This document shows positions 36,423 through 45,451 of a stretch of 64,000 nucleotides of DNA, piece by piece; position 1 is the first letter of the stretch; the number at the start of each line of letters is the position of its first letter. Origin of the DNA: Mesorhizobium sp. AR10. Lineage in GTDB: Bacteria; Pseudomonadota; Alphaproteobacteria; Rhizobiales; Rhizobiaceae. Both the position numbers and the translations under genes were made by a program. The stretch is taken from positions 4,318,001 through 4,382,000 of the forward strand of contig NZ_CP080524.1 of NCBI RefSeq assembly GCF_024746795.1. Reading direction: 5' to 3'. The notes beneath the pieces are model-generated. The model was not told the DNA's origin, searched no databases, and was given only the letters and a program-made list of their open reading frames with translations.

Positions 36423-37379
36423 TTATTCCGTTCCGCTGACGACTTCGTCCCAGGTCTTCACCTTGGTCTCGCCATTGAGGAACGGCAGCGCCGCAGCCGT
36501 CAGTTCGGGGGCGAAGAAGGCGTCGTAGTGGGTGCGGTTGGGCAGGATCGCGAGGCGGTTCTGCGACAGGTTCTCGCGCATCCATCCGGCATCTTTCAGA
36601 CCGCCACCGAGCATCTGGTAGAACTTGATCTCGTGCTCGGGCTTGTACATGTCGCTGTCGCCATAGACCAGCATGACGGGCATCTTCAGCTTGGGAACAT
36701 CGGCCGAGTAGTCTCGGTTCTGGCGCATGAAATTGCCGAGCGCGTCGAGCAGTTTCGGGAAGTCCTCGGGACGCGGCGCGACCGCGACATAGGATTTGTA
36801 CATCGGCGTGTCCTTCATGAACGGGGCGGCGGCGGCGCTCACCTGAGCCTGCTGCGGGCGCATCTCGTCATAGAAGCCGTCCGTGGCGTAGCCGGTCGAG
36901 ACCAGGACAAGCCGGCGCACCGCTTCGGGATGCTGGACAGCCATGCGAAAGGCGACGCCGCCGCCAAGCGAATAGCCCATGACGTCGACCTTGTCGTAGC
37001 CGAGCGCCTTGACGATATCAGCCATGTCGTCGCCAATCGCCTCCACGCTGAACGGCCGGTCGCCGAGAGCCGTGCGACCATGCCCCTGCAGATCGACGCC
37101 GATGACGGTGCGGTTCTCGGCAAGCTTCGGCAGGATCGGCGCGAACATGTCGGTCGTGCCCAAACCGCCATGCAGCAGAAGCAGTGGTTCGCCCTTGCCG
37201 TAGACGGCGTAGTAGTAGTTCAGGCCGTTGACCGGCAGCAGGCCGGATTTCGCTGGCTTTGGCAGCGCTTTCGTTTCGCTCGTCATGGCAGGCTTTGTCT
37301 CCTCTGCTTTGGCTTGGCACGGCGCGGCGAACAGGGCAGCGGCCGAGGCGAGAATGGTGAAAAGCATCGATCTGGGCAT
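36423..37379 (-). CDS. exported alpha/beta hydrolase
   Basis: 318 residues from the ATG at 37379, with AGGAGG five bases upstream. Residues 1-24 form a signal peptide (ending APCQAKA). The fold landmarks are LLLLHGGLGTTDMF (oxyanion loop), GYSLGGG (nucleophile serine), YGDSDMYKPEH (acid) and NRTHYDAFF (histidine). Substrate unknown; periplasmic location is predicted. It follows the SRPBCC gene by 26 bp on the same strand, so the two are co-transcribed. Confidence 0.83.
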   Translation of the reverse strand: MPRSMLFTILASAAALFAAPCQAKAEETKPAMTSETKALPKPAKSGLLPVNGLNYYYAVYGKGEPLLLLHGGLGTTDMFAPILPKLAENRTVIGVDLQGHGRTALGDRPFSVEAIGDDMADIVKALGYDKVDVMGYSLGGGVAFRMAVQHPEAVRRLVLVSTGYATDGFYDEMRPQQAQVSAAAAPFMKDTPMYKSYVAVAPRPEDFPKLLDALGNFMRQNRDYSADVPKLKMPVMLVYGDSDMYKPEHEIKFYQMLGGGLKDAGWMRENLSQNRLAILPNRTHYDAFFAPELTAAALPFLNGETKVKTWDEVVSGTE

Positions 37380-37405
37380 GTCAGCCTCCTCCTGTCGTGC
37401 TGGCA

Positions 37406-37891
37406 TCAAAGCGTCTTGGCGAGCTCTTCGAGCTGCTCGGTGCACTGACCCCAGCCCTCGTGAAAACCCATATTCTCGTGCTGCTCGCGGTCGGCGACAT
37501 TCCAGTGTCGGACCCGCGCGATGTAGCGGGTCTTGCCCTCGCCTTCGTCCTCGAAGGTCAGCACGCCGGTCATGAACGGCTTTTCGGACGGCTCCCATGC
37601 GCTGGTGTAGGCGTCGGTGAAGACGATCTTCCTGCCGGGGATCACTTCCAGAAAGACGCCGGGGTTGGGGAATTCGTTGCCGTCGGGACCGGCCATGACG
37701 ACCAGGCTGGAGCCTCCGGTGCGCACATCCATTTCGGCGCGAGGCGTCGTCCATGGCTTCGGCGCGAACCATTGCGTCACGAGCTTTGGTTCGCTCCAGC
37801 AGCGATAGACGTTCTCGCGCGGCGCATCGATGATGCGGGCGAGAACCAGTTCGCGGTCATTGGCGGGCGCGATGTCGAGCTTGGTGGTCAT
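37406..37891 (-). CDS. SRPBCC/AHSA1-family protein
   Basis: 161 residues from the ATG at 37891, with GAGGAG about seven bases upstream. The pattern RIIDAPRENVYRCWSEPKLVTQWFAPKPW at the N-terminus and the ending HEGWGQCTEQLEELA are characteristic of the AHSA1-like branch of the SRPBCC hydrophobic-ligand-binding fold. Ligand and role unknown. In many genomes such genes sit beside an ArsR regulator, which is missing here. Probably in an operon with the exported hydrolase. Confidence 0.82.
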   Translation of the reverse strand: MTTKLDIAPANDRELVLARIIDAPRENVYRCWSEPKLVTQWFAPKPWTTPRAEMDVRTGGSSLVVMAGPDGNEFPNPGVFLEVIPGRKIVFTDAYTSAWEPSEKPFMTGVLTFEDEGEGKTRYIARVRHWNVADREQHENMGFHEGWGQCTEQLEELAKTL

Positions 37892-38003
37892 GAAGGTCTC
37901 CTCGGTTTGATCTGGTTTCCGCCCCAAGGACGAGCGGGCAGAACGCCAGCCGACACGTCGGGCGGAAAATTTCAATGGACCGGTGGAGAGGAGACCCGGA
38001 AGC

Positions 38004-38252
38004 CTAGTGACGCTTGGCCTGCACGAGATAGGCGTCGATCTCGGTTTCGCCGAGCCACTTGGCCGCTTCCAGCCGGTGCAGGCCCTCGACGAGGATATGG
38101 CGCTTGCCGTCATGACGCACCTGGATCGGCGTCTTCATGCCGTTTTCCAGAATGTCCTCAGCCAGATGCCGGACGGTCTCGGGGTGCAGCGTCTTCTTGC
38201 GTGCGGTCGGCACATAGATGTCGTCGACCTTGACCTTCTGCACTCTCAGCAT
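38004..38252 (-). CDS. single-domain ParB/sulfiredoxin-fold protein
   Basis: 82 residues from the ATG at 38252. Contains only the ParB N-terminal fold: VKVDDIYVPTARKK, RHLAEDILENGMKTPIQVR and the nucleotide-binding box EGLHRLEAAKWLG. There is no HTH or dimer domain, so it is not a chromosome-partition ParB. Such solitary domains can act as CTP/ATP-binding or nuclease-like proteins; function here is unknown. Confidence 0.7.
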   Translation of the reverse strand: MLRVQKVKVDDIYVPTARKKTLHPETVRHLAEDILENGMKTPIQVRHDGKRHILVEGLHRLEAAKWLGETEIDAYLVQAKRH

Positions 38253-38407
38253 GTCGGCTCCCGCGGCAGAAATGCCACCTCTCTTGAGATAGTCTGTTTG
38301 TCGAAGAGGGCCAAGGGCGCAGCGGACGAATGCTGGCCCGATCGTTTCCATTTGACGCTTGGCCGGCAGATAGCCGAAATGGCGGCCTTCGACCCTCACA
38401 GGCGTTC

Positions 38408-40048
38408 ATGACCCATCTCCCGACCGAATTTCCCGATTTCGGGCTGACGCCCGACCAGCGCCGGCAAGCGGTGCGCAGCCACTACTGGGAATGGCCGGGG
38501 ATGGACGGCGAGCGCGGCGAGATCTGGTGTTACTCCAACCGGTTTTCGTACCGACCGGGCGAGACCGTTGCGCTGCATGTCAGTTCGACGGCAGCCAGGT
38601 TCAGCATCGCGATCATCCGCGACGGCGGCAGCGAAACCAAAATGTTTAAGAAGGCCGGCATCGCGGCGCGCTGGCAAGACACGCCCGACCAGTGTTCGGT
38701 CGAAGGCTGCGGCTGGGACGTATCGTTTGAATTCCGCGTCGGCGACGACTGGCCTTCCGGTGCCTATCGCGTGACGCTGACGGCCAATGGCCACGACGAC
38801 GAGCCGATCCGCTGCCATCATCTGTTCATCGTCGCACCCCTGCCCGGCAAGAAATCGGGCCGCGTGCTGCAGGTGGCTGCGACGGGCACTTGGCTCGCCT
38901 ACAACACCTGGGGCGGCTCGAACCATTATGAGGGCATCACCGGCGCAAACCGCGACCAGTATGCGCGCATGGTCTCGACGCAGCGCCCGTGGTGCCGGGG
39001 TTTCGTCGTGCTGCCGAAGGAGGCGCCGCGCGTGCCGCTCGAAGTCGCCGTGCCGCCAAAGACCGTGCCGCGCTATCCCCACATGGAATGGGCGTTCGCC
39101 ACGGGACATTCGAAGAAATACGCCTCGTCTGGCTGGGCAAGCTACGACAGCCACTTCTTTCGCTTTGCCGAGCGTGCCGGCTATGGCGTCGACCTCGCCA
39201 GCCAGCACGATCTGCATTTTTCGCCGGAGATTCTCGACGGCTATGACTGCGTCGCCTTCGTCGGCCATGACGAATACTGGACCTGGGAAATGCGCGACGC
39301 CGTCGACGCCTATGTGACACGCGGTGGCCATGCGGCGCGCTTTGCCGGCAACTTCATGTGGCAGACGCGGCTGGAGGACAAGGGCCGCCGGCAGGTCTGC
39401 TACAAGTACAAGGCCCGCGCCGAGGATCCCGCCTATCGCGGCGGCGACGTCACCCGCGCCACCAATTCCTGGGAGGCGCCGGAGATCGGCCGGCCGGGGT
39501 CGGCGACTTTCGGGCTCAACGCCACGCGCGGCGTCTATGCCGGCTGGGGCGGCTGCGCGCCGCGCGGCGTGCGCGGTTTTCCTGTCTACAGGCCGGAGCA
39601 TTGGGCGTTCGCCGGCACCGGTATCTACTATGGCGACCTGCTTGGCGCCGACAGCCATGTCTATGGCTATGAGGTCGACGGGCTCGACTTCGAAATCCGT
39701 GGCGGCCTGCCCTACCCCACATCAGACAGTGGCGCGCCAGATGGTCTCCAGGTGCTGGCAGTCGGAATGGCGGCCCAAGTCGAGGAAAGCGCCGACATCC
39801 CGCTCAAAGACCAGTTCCTCGGCGACGAGGACGGCCGCTTTACCGCCGAGACGCTGTTCGGCGAGGCGAGCGACGCCAATCTGGAAAAAGTCAAACGCGG
39901 CAATGGCATGATCGTCAATTTCCCGCGCGGCAAGGGCGAGGTTTTCCACGCCGGAAGCTGCGAATGGGTTGCCGGCCTGCTAAGGCAGGATGCGATGGTC
40001 GAACGCGTCACCAAGAATGTTCTCGACCGCTATCTCGGAAAGCCCTGA
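38408..40048 (+). CDS. N,N-dimethylformamidase large-subunit-like protein
   Basis: 546 residues from the ATG at 38408; weak ribosome site. The middle and C-terminal region (LQVAATGTWLAYNTWGGSNHYEG, FVGHDEYWTWEMRDAVDAYV and NFMWQTRLED) matches the N,N-dimethylformamidase beta/large subunit family. That enzyme is an iron amidohydrolase splitting dimethylformamide to formate and dimethylamine. Known DMFase large subunits are longer (about 760 residues) and pair with a small subunit; neither the extra length nor a small-subunit gene is here, so the substrate is probably a different amide. One base separates it from the aminotransferase gene. Confidence 0.72.
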   Translation: MTHLPTEFPDFGLTPDQRRQAVRSHYWEWPGMDGERGEIWCYSNRFSYRPGETVALHVSSTAARFSIAIIRDGGSETKMFKKAGIAARWQDTPDQCSVEGCGWDVSFEFRVGDDWPSGAYRVTLTANGHDDEPIRCHHLFIVAPLPGKKSGRVLQVAATGTWLAYNTWGGSNHYEGITGANRDQYARMVSTQRPWCRGFVVLPKEAPRVPLEVAVPPKTVPRYPHMEWAFATGHSKKYASSGWASYDSHFFRFAERAGYGVDLASQHDLHFSPEILDGYDCVAFVGHDEYWTWEMRDAVDAYVTRGGHAARFAGNFMWQTRLEDKGRRQVCYKYKARAEDPAYRGGDVTRATNSWEAPEIGRPGSATFGLNATRGVYAGWGGCAPRGVRGFPVYRPEHWAFAGTGIYYGDLLGADSHVYGYEVDGLDFEIRGGLPYPTSDSGAPDGLQVLAVGMAAQVEESADIPLKDQFLGDEDGRFTAETLFGEASDANLEKVKRGNGMIVNFPRGKGEVFHAGSCEWVAGLLRQDAMVERVTKNVLDRYLGKP

Positions 40049-40049
40049 C

Positions 40050-41429
40050 ATGCCGAAATCCCAGACCTCTGCCCCCGAAGCCGAAGCGCGGTCGCCGTCG
40101 CACCTGTTCTACCTGTCCAGCCTGCGCCGGCCGCTCATCGATCGCGCCGAGGGCATCTACATGTGGACTCAAGATGGCCGCCGCTTCATCGACGGATCGA
40201 GCGGACCGATGGTCGCCAATATCGGCCATTCCAACCGCAACGTGCTCGATGCCATGAAGCGGCAGATGGACCGCGCCACCTTCGCCTACCGGCTGCATTT
40301 CGAGAACGAGCCGGCCGAGGAGCTGGCGCGTGAACTGGCCAGCAAACTGCCGGAGGGCATGGACCGCATCTTCTTCGTCTCGGGCGGCTCGGAAGCGACG
40401 GAATCCTGCATCAAGCTGGCGCGGCAGTGGGCTGTCGCCACCGGCCAGGCCAGCCGCTGGAAGGTGATCACGCGCTTCCCTTCCTATCATGGCGGCACGC
40501 TGGGTTCGCTATCCGTCACCGGCGACGATGCGCTGGCCGAGACTTTCACGCCGATGATGCAGGTGATGCCGACGGTGCCCGCGCCGGCCGCGTGGCGCGA
40601 CCGCGACAATCTTTCGATGGAACAGCGCGGCATCCGCTACGCCGACATGCTGGAGGAGAAGATCCTCGCCGAAGGGCCGGAGAGCGTGCTCGCTTTCATC
40701 ATGGAGCCGGTCGGCGGCGCCGCTACCGCCGCTTTGGTGGCGCCGGACAGCTACTATCCGCGCATCCGCGAGATCTGCGACCGCTACGGCATCCTGCTCA
40801 TTCATGACGAAGTGATGAGCGGCGCCGGCCGCACCGGCAAATTCCTCGGTGGCGACCACTGGAACTGCAAGCCCGACATTGTCGCGCTGTCGAAGGGGCT
40901 GGGCTCGGGCTATGCGCCGCTCGGCGCGCTGGCGGCACCGATGCGGCTGGTGCAGCCGCTGCTCGCCTCCGCCGGCTTCCAGCACGGCCACACCTATGCC
41001 GGCAATCCGCTGGCCTGCGCCGCAGGCCTCGCGGTGCTCGGCGAAATGGACCGCCTCGACCTCATCGCCAACGCGGCTGCCATGGGCGATCTGCTGATGG
41101 GCGAATTGAAGGGGCTGGCAAGACGCTTTCCGTTCATCGCCGACGTTCGCGGCAAAGGTCTGCTTACCGGCGCCGAAATGGTCGCCGATCCCGAGACGCT
41201 GAAGCCGATCGTGCCGGCGAAGAAGGCCACGCAGCGCCTGCTCGACCTCGCCTATGAGCGTGGGCTGATCATCTATGGCAGGCGGGTCAAGGGCGGTGTC
41301 GACGGCGACAATTTCATGGTCGCGCCGCCGATGATCGTCACGGCTGAGCAGATCGGCGAGATCACCGCCATTATCGGCGACTCGCTGCAAGTGCTGGCCG
41401 GCGAACTCGACCTCCCGGTCGAAGGCTGA
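40050..41429 (+). CDS. class III PLP-dependent aminotransferase
   Basis: 459 residues from the ATG at 40050, one base after the preceding stop (translational coupling). Fold-type I landmarks: SGGSEATE (phosphate binding), D253 in LLIHDEVMSGAGRTG (pyridine nitrogen) and K282 in LSKGLGSGYAPLGA (Schiff base). Class III enzymes transaminate omega-amino or beta-amino acids and amines. The partner BKACE downstream takes beta-keto acids, so a beta-amino acid or an amine leading to one is a reasonable substrate guess, not shown. Confidence 0.9.
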   Translation: MPKSQTSAPEAEARSPSHLFYLSSLRRPLIDRAEGIYMWTQDGRRFIDGSSGPMVANIGHSNRNVLDAMKRQMDRATFAYRLHFENEPAEELARELASKLPEGMDRIFFVSGGSEATESCIKLARQWAVATGQASRWKVITRFPSYHGGTLGSLSVTGDDALAETFTPMMQVMPTVPAPAAWRDRDNLSMEQRGIRYADMLEEKILAEGPESVLAFIMEPVGGAATAALVAPDSYYPRIREICDRYGILLIHDEVMSGAGRTGKFLGGDHWNCKPDIVALSKGLGSGYAPLGALAAPMRLVQPLLASAGFQHGHTYAGNPLACAAGLAVLGEMDRLDLIANAAAMGDLLMGELKGLARRFPFIADVRGKGLLTGAEMVADPETLKPIVPAKKATQRLLDLAYERGLIIYGRRVKGGVDGDNFMVAPPMIVTAEQIGEITAIIGDSLQVLAGELDLPVEG

Positions 41430-41440
41430 GGGGCAAAAAG

Positions 41441-42370
41441 ATGGCGCCGCGAAAAGTCATCATCACCTGCGCCGTCACCGGTTCGGTGCATACGCCGTCG
41501 ATGTCGCCGCATCTACCGGTGACGCCGGACCAAATCGCCGCTGAGGCGATCGCCGCCGCCGAAGCCGGCGCCTCGATCCTGCATCTTCACGCCCGCGACC
41601 CCAAGGACGGCCGGCCAACAGCCGATCCTGATGTGTTCATGCAGTTCCTGCCGCGCATCAAGCAGGCCACGGACGCTGTGATCAACATCACCACCGGCGG
41701 TTCGTCGCTGATGACGCTCGACCAGCGGCTGGCTGCTCCCTTGCGGGCCGAGCCCGAAATGTGCTCGCTCAACATGGGCTCGATGAACTTCGCCCTGTTC
41801 CCGATGCTCGACAGGCCGAGGGAATGGCAGCACGAGTGGGAGCCGAAGCTGCTCGAAGCGACGCGCGACACGATCTTCAAGAACACCTTTGCCGACATGG
41901 AAACCGTGCTGGAAAGACTGGGCAAGGGTTGCGGCACGCGCTTCGAGTTCGAATGCTACGATGTCGGCCATCTCTATTCGCTGGCGCATTTCCGCGACCG
42001 CGGACTGGTGTCGGGCCCGTTGTTCATCCAGTTCGTGTTCGGCATCCTCGGCGGTATCGGCGCCGACCCCGACAACCTCGTCCATATGAAGCGCATTGCC
42101 GACAAGCTGTTTGGCGACAGCTATCAGTTCTCGGTATTGGCTGCCGGCCGACACCAGATGCCGATGATCTCGATCGCAGCGGCGATGGGCGGCAATGTCC
42201 GCGTCGGGTTGGAGGATAGCCTTTACGATGGCCGCCAGTTGGCCAAATCCAATGCCGACCAGGTGCGGCGCATCCGCGGCGTACTCGACGGGCTGTCGCT
42301 GGAGGTCGCCACACCGGCCGAGGCGCGCGCGATGCTGGCGCTCAAGGGCGGCGACCGGGTGGCGTTCTGA
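41441..42370 (+). CDS. beta-keto acid cleavage enzyme (BKACE, DUF849 family)
   Basis: 309 residues, 11 bp after the aminotransferase, with GAGGGG before the ATG. The zinc ligands are H48 and H50 in ILHLHARDP; other motifs are NITTGGSS, SLNMGSMNF and RVGLEDSLY near residue 250 (Glu ligand). BKACE enzymes condense a beta-keto acid with acetyl-CoA to give acetoacetate and a CoA ester; Kce of lysine fermentation is the prototype. Which beta-keto acid is used depends on pocket residues that I cannot assign. Confidence 0.9.
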   Translation: MAPRKVIITCAVTGSVHTPSMSPHLPVTPDQIAAEAIAAAEAGASILHLHARDPKDGRPTADPDVFMQFLPRIKQATDAVINITTGGSSLMTLDQRLAAPLRAEPEMCSLNMGSMNFALFPMLDRPREWQHEWEPKLLEATRDTIFKNTFADMETVLERLGKGCGTRFEFECYDVGHLYSLAHFRDRGLVSGPLFIQFVFGILGGIGADPDNLVHMKRIADKLFGDSYQFSVLAAGRHQMPMISIAAAMGGNVRVGLEDSLYDGRQLAKSNADQVRRIRGVLDGLSLEVATPAEARAMLALKGGDRVAF

Positions 42371-42403
42371 GATGGCTACGCCTGAGATGCTTGCGTTCCG
42401 TCC

Positions 42404-42561
42404 CACCCCCCTCTGGCCTGCCGGCCATCTCCCCCTCAAGGGGGGAGATTGGCAGCTTCGATCTCTGCGCCCATCCTGCAACGTTGGCGGTTAGCGAAAG
42501 CCGTGGTGAAATCCAATCTCCCCCCTTGAGGGGGAGATGGCCGGCAGGCCAGAGGGGGGTG
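42404..42561. mobile_element. 158-bp element with perfect 49-bp inverted arms (MITE-like)
   Basis: Arms 42404-42452 and 42513-42561 are exact inverted copies (49 bp each) around a 60-bp spacer. Each arm itself holds an imperfect palindrome, ATCTCCCCCTCAAGGGGGGAGAT. There is no coding capacity. It lies between the BKACE and GNAT genes. No clear target duplication flanks it, so it may be a repeat cassette rather than a mobilised MITE. Confidence 0.6.
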
Positions 42562-42580
42562 CCTTGGCGCTTCGCCTGTC

Positions 42581-43096
42581 GTGACCAGTCCAACGTCAGA
42601 TGTTCTCATCCGACCTGGCCGGATCGAGGACGTCGAAACGATCCATGCCGCAATCCTGCGACTCGGCACGCATATCGGCGCGCCTGAGGAAATCATCTCG
42701 ACAGCCGATGACCTCCGCACCTACGGCTTTGGCGCAAAACCCGCCTTCGCGACCCTGATCGCTGAGGTCGGCGGCGAGTTTGCTGGTCTGTGCCTGCATT
42801 TCCCGATCTTCTCGACATGGATGGGGCGGCCCGGCGTCTATGTGCAGGACCTCTATATCGAGGACCGGTTTCGCGGCCGCAGGATCGGCGAGCGACTTCT
42901 GCGCCGTGTCGCGCGAGAGTGCCGGAAGGACGGCGGTGTCTATCTCAGGCTGTCCGTTGACACCGACAATGAAACCGCCAAGGCCTTTTATGAAAGGCTG
43001 GGCATTGCCTGGTCGAGCTACGAGCAAACACAGAAGATCGTCGGCGACGCCTTCTTCGCCTTTGCCGATGCGCCCGAGGATGGGGAGCCGAGATGA
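42581..43096 (+). CDS. GNAT-family N-acetyltransferase
   Basis: 171 residues from a GTG at 42581, 20 bp past the inverted-repeat element; no clear ribosome site, so the start is provisional. The acetyl-CoA-binding motif A reads VQDLYIEDRFRGRRIGERLLRRV, and the end has the typical N-E-x-A-K-x-F-Y-x-x-x-G (NETAKAFYERLG). Substrate unknown. Its stop overlaps the start of the deacetylase-like gene by four bases (ATGA), implying coupled translation and maybe opposing reactions on one substrate. Confidence 0.82.
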   Translation: MTSPTSDVLIRPGRIEDVETIHAAILRLGTHIGAPEEIISTADDLRTYGFGAKPAFATLIAEVGGEFAGLCLHFPIFSTWMGRPGVYVQDLYIEDRFRGRRIGERLLRRVARECRKDGGVYLRLSVDTDNETAKAFYERLGIAWSSYEQTQKIVGDAFFAFADAPEDGEPR

Positions 43097-44121
43097 AAGC
43101 CTTTTATGCCGAGGAACAGAAGCGCCACGATCCCAAGGCTTTTCTCTCGAGCGGCGCGCCGCAGCCCAATCCGGAGAAGCCGGAGCGGGTGGAGCGCCTG
43201 TTGGCCGGGGCGAAGGCCGCCGGCTGCACGATCGAGCGCTCAAGGGATCACGGGCTCGGCCCGGTTGCGGCCGTGCATACGCCGGAATATCTCGATTTCC
43301 TCGCACATATCTTCGTACGCTGGCAGCGCATTGAAGGCGCTTCGGCGGAAGTGATTCCGAACATCCACCCGATCGCGCGCGGGGGCTCCTATCCGGCCTC
43401 GGCGGTCGGTCAGGCCGGCTACCACATGGCCGACACAGCTTGCCCGATCTCCGGCGAGACTTGGGCTAGCGCGCTGTGGAGCGCCTGGAGCGCGGTCGAG
43501 GCCGCGGAAGCGGTGATGTCGGGCGCATCGGCCGCCTATGCGCTCTGCCGCCCGCCGGGCCATCATGCGTTTGCCGATGTCGCCGGCGGCTTCTGCTTCA
43601 TCAACAATTCGGCAGTCGCCGCGCAGACCTTGCGCAAGAACGCTGCGCGGGTCGCGATCCTCGATGTCGACCTGCATCACGGCAACGGCACGCAAGGCAT
43701 ATTCTATGCGCGGCCGGACGTGCTGACCGTCTCGCTGCATGCCGATCCGGTGCGCTTCTATCCCTTCTTCTGGGGCCATGCCGACGAGCGCGGCGAAGGA
43801 CCCGGTCTCGGTTACAATCTCAACCTGCCACTGCCACGCAAGTCCGGCGACGCTGCGTTTCTCGAAGCCCTGGCTGTCGCCTTCCAACGCATCCGCGCAT
43901 TTGCGCCGGACACGCTTGTGGTGGCGCTTGGCCTCGACGCCTTCGAGGGCGATCCGTTCGGCGGGCTTTCGATGACGACGCCGGGCTTCTCGCTTATCGG
44001 CGAGGCCATTGCCGGGCTGGGCCTGCCGACGGTGATCGTCCAGGAGGGCGGCTATCTCTGCGACGAACTCGGTGACAATCTCACGGCCTTCCTGACTGGG
44101 TTCGGCGGCAAGAAGAGATGA
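43093..44121 (+). CDS. acetylpolyamine amidohydrolase / class II histone-deacetylase-like
   Basis: 342 residues. The deacetylase active site is complete: H157-H158 (RPPGHHAF), the zinc ligands D193 and H195 (DVDLHHGNGT) and D282 (LGLDAFEGDP), and EGGYL near 318. Sequence is closest to acetylpolyamine amidohydrolases and bacterial HDAC-like amidohydrolases, which remove acetyl groups from polyamines or other small amines. The upstream GNAT overlap suggests an acetylation/deacetylation pair. Cytoplasmic; no signal peptide. Confidence 0.88.
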   Translation: MKAFYAEEQKRHDPKAFLSSGAPQPNPEKPERVERLLAGAKAAGCTIERSRDHGLGPVAAVHTPEYLDFLAHIFVRWQRIEGASAEVIPNIHPIARGGSYPASAVGQAGYHMADTACPISGETWASALWSAWSAVEAAEAVMSGASAAYALCRPPGHHAFADVAGGFCFINNSAVAAQTLRKNAARVAILDVDLHHGNGTQGIFYARPDVLTVSLHADPVRFYPFFWGHADERGEGPGLGYNLNLPLPRKSGDAAFLEALAVAFQRIRAFAPDTLVVALGLDAFEGDPFGGLSMTTPGFSLIGEAIAGLGLPTVIVQEGGYLCDELGDNLTAFLTGFGGKKR

Positions 44122-44133
44122 GGCAGCCGAGGT

Positions 44134-45399
44134 TCAGGATCGCTGCTGCCTGAGCATGGCGATGACCCGGTGCACGCTTTCCAGCGTTTCGTCGATCTCG
44201 GCTGCTGTGTTGTAGTGGGCGATACCGATGCGCACGACGCCGTGCTCGGCTGGAATGCCGAGCTGGTGGACGATCTCCCAGGCGTAGTTGTGGCCGGACC
44301 AAAGGAAGATGTTTTCGGCATTCATCTGCCGCACGATCGTTTCCGGCACCATGCCCTCCACTGTGAAGGAAACCGTCGGCACGCGTTCGGCGACCCGCTT
44401 CGGGTCTGTGATGCCGTGGATCGTAAGGCCTGAAATGTCCGACAGCCCGTCGATCAGTCTTTGCGCCAGCGGGTTTTCGTAGGCGATGGACGCTTCGAAC
44501 GCCCTAGCGATCTGCCGCCGCCGCGAACCATTCTCGCCTGCCGCAGCACCCAGTTCTGCAAAATAATCGACCGCGGCCGACAGGCCGGCCATCAGCTCGA
44601 CCTGCGGCGTGCCGAGTTCGAACCGCTCAGGCAAAGCGTCGGACGAACAGCGGCATTTGTAAGGCTTCAGCGCGTCGATGACATCCAGCCTGCCCCACAA
44701 TATGCCCATATGCGGGCCGAAGAATTTGTAGGCCGAGCAGATCAGGAAATCGCAGCCGAGATCCCTGACGTCGATCAGGCCATGCGGCGCGAATTGCACG
44801 GCGTCGACATAGACCAGCGCACCGGCCTGCCTGGCGAGGCTGGTCAGCGCCTTCACGCGATTGATGGAACCGGTCAAGTTCGAGGCATAATTCAGGGCGA
44901 CGAGCCGCGTCTTCTCCGAGAGCAGTGCGGCCAGTGCTGCCTCCTCGACTTGCCAGCTGTGCTCATCGAACGGCAGCCAGCGCACGACGAGGCCAAGGTC
45001 CTCGGCCAGTTGCAGCCAAGGCGACACGTTGCCCTCATGGTCCATGCGGGTGAGGATGATCTCGTCGCCGGGCTTCATCGTGCGGCCGAGCGTGCGCGAC
45101 ATGTGGTAGGTCAGTGTCGTCATGTTGGCGCCGATGACGATTTCCTGCTGAGACGCAGCACCCAGGAAATCGGCCATCGCCGCATGCGCGTCGTCGACGA
45201 CCTGTTGCGCCGCCACCGTGGTTTCGAAGAAGCCGCCGAGATTGGCGTTGGTGGTCAGCAGGCAGCGCGACACCGCATCGGCGACCGCCTGCGGCACCTG
45301 CGTGCCGGCAGGGTTGTCGAGATAGATCCGGCGGCGGCCTTTGTCGGTCAGCGACAGCGCCGGAAATCTTTCTCGGACAGCCTCGATCGGAAAATTCAT
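44134..45399 (-). CDS. class V aminotransferase, cysteine desulfurase-like
   Basis: 421 residues; the PLP lysine is K225 (CSAYKFFGPH), with D199 in YVDAVQFAPHG. The pattern IYLDNPAGTQVPQAV and SSDALPERFELGTPQVE fits the VC1184-type subfamily of cysteine desulfurase-like proteins, whose substrate is unclear. A desulfurase role is not assured. It is convergent with the deacetylase gene (12 bp between stops), so it is a separate unit. Confidence 0.85.
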   Translation of the reverse strand: MNFPIEAVRERFPALSLTDKGRRRIYLDNPAGTQVPQAVADAVSRCLLTTNANLGGFFETTVAAQQVVDDAHAAMADFLGAASQQEIVIGANMTTLTYHMSRTLGRTMKPGDEIILTRMDHEGNVSPWLQLAEDLGLVVRWLPFDEHSWQVEEAALAALLSEKTRLVALNYASNLTGSINRVKALTSLARQAGALVYVDAVQFAPHGLIDVRDLGCDFLICSAYKFFGPHMGILWGRLDVIDALKPYKCRCSSDALPERFELGTPQVELMAGLSAAVDYFAELGAAAGENGSRRRQIARAFEASIAYENPLAQRLIDGLSDISGLTIHGITDPKRVAERVPTVSFTVEGMVPETIVRQMNAENIFLWSGHNYAWEIVHQLGIPAEHGVVRIGIAHYNTAAEIDETLESVHRVIAMLRQQRS

Positions 45400-45451
45400 T
45401 TCTGTCCCCGTCCCATGTAATTATTCGGATATTCGCCTTCGCCTGCCCGTT

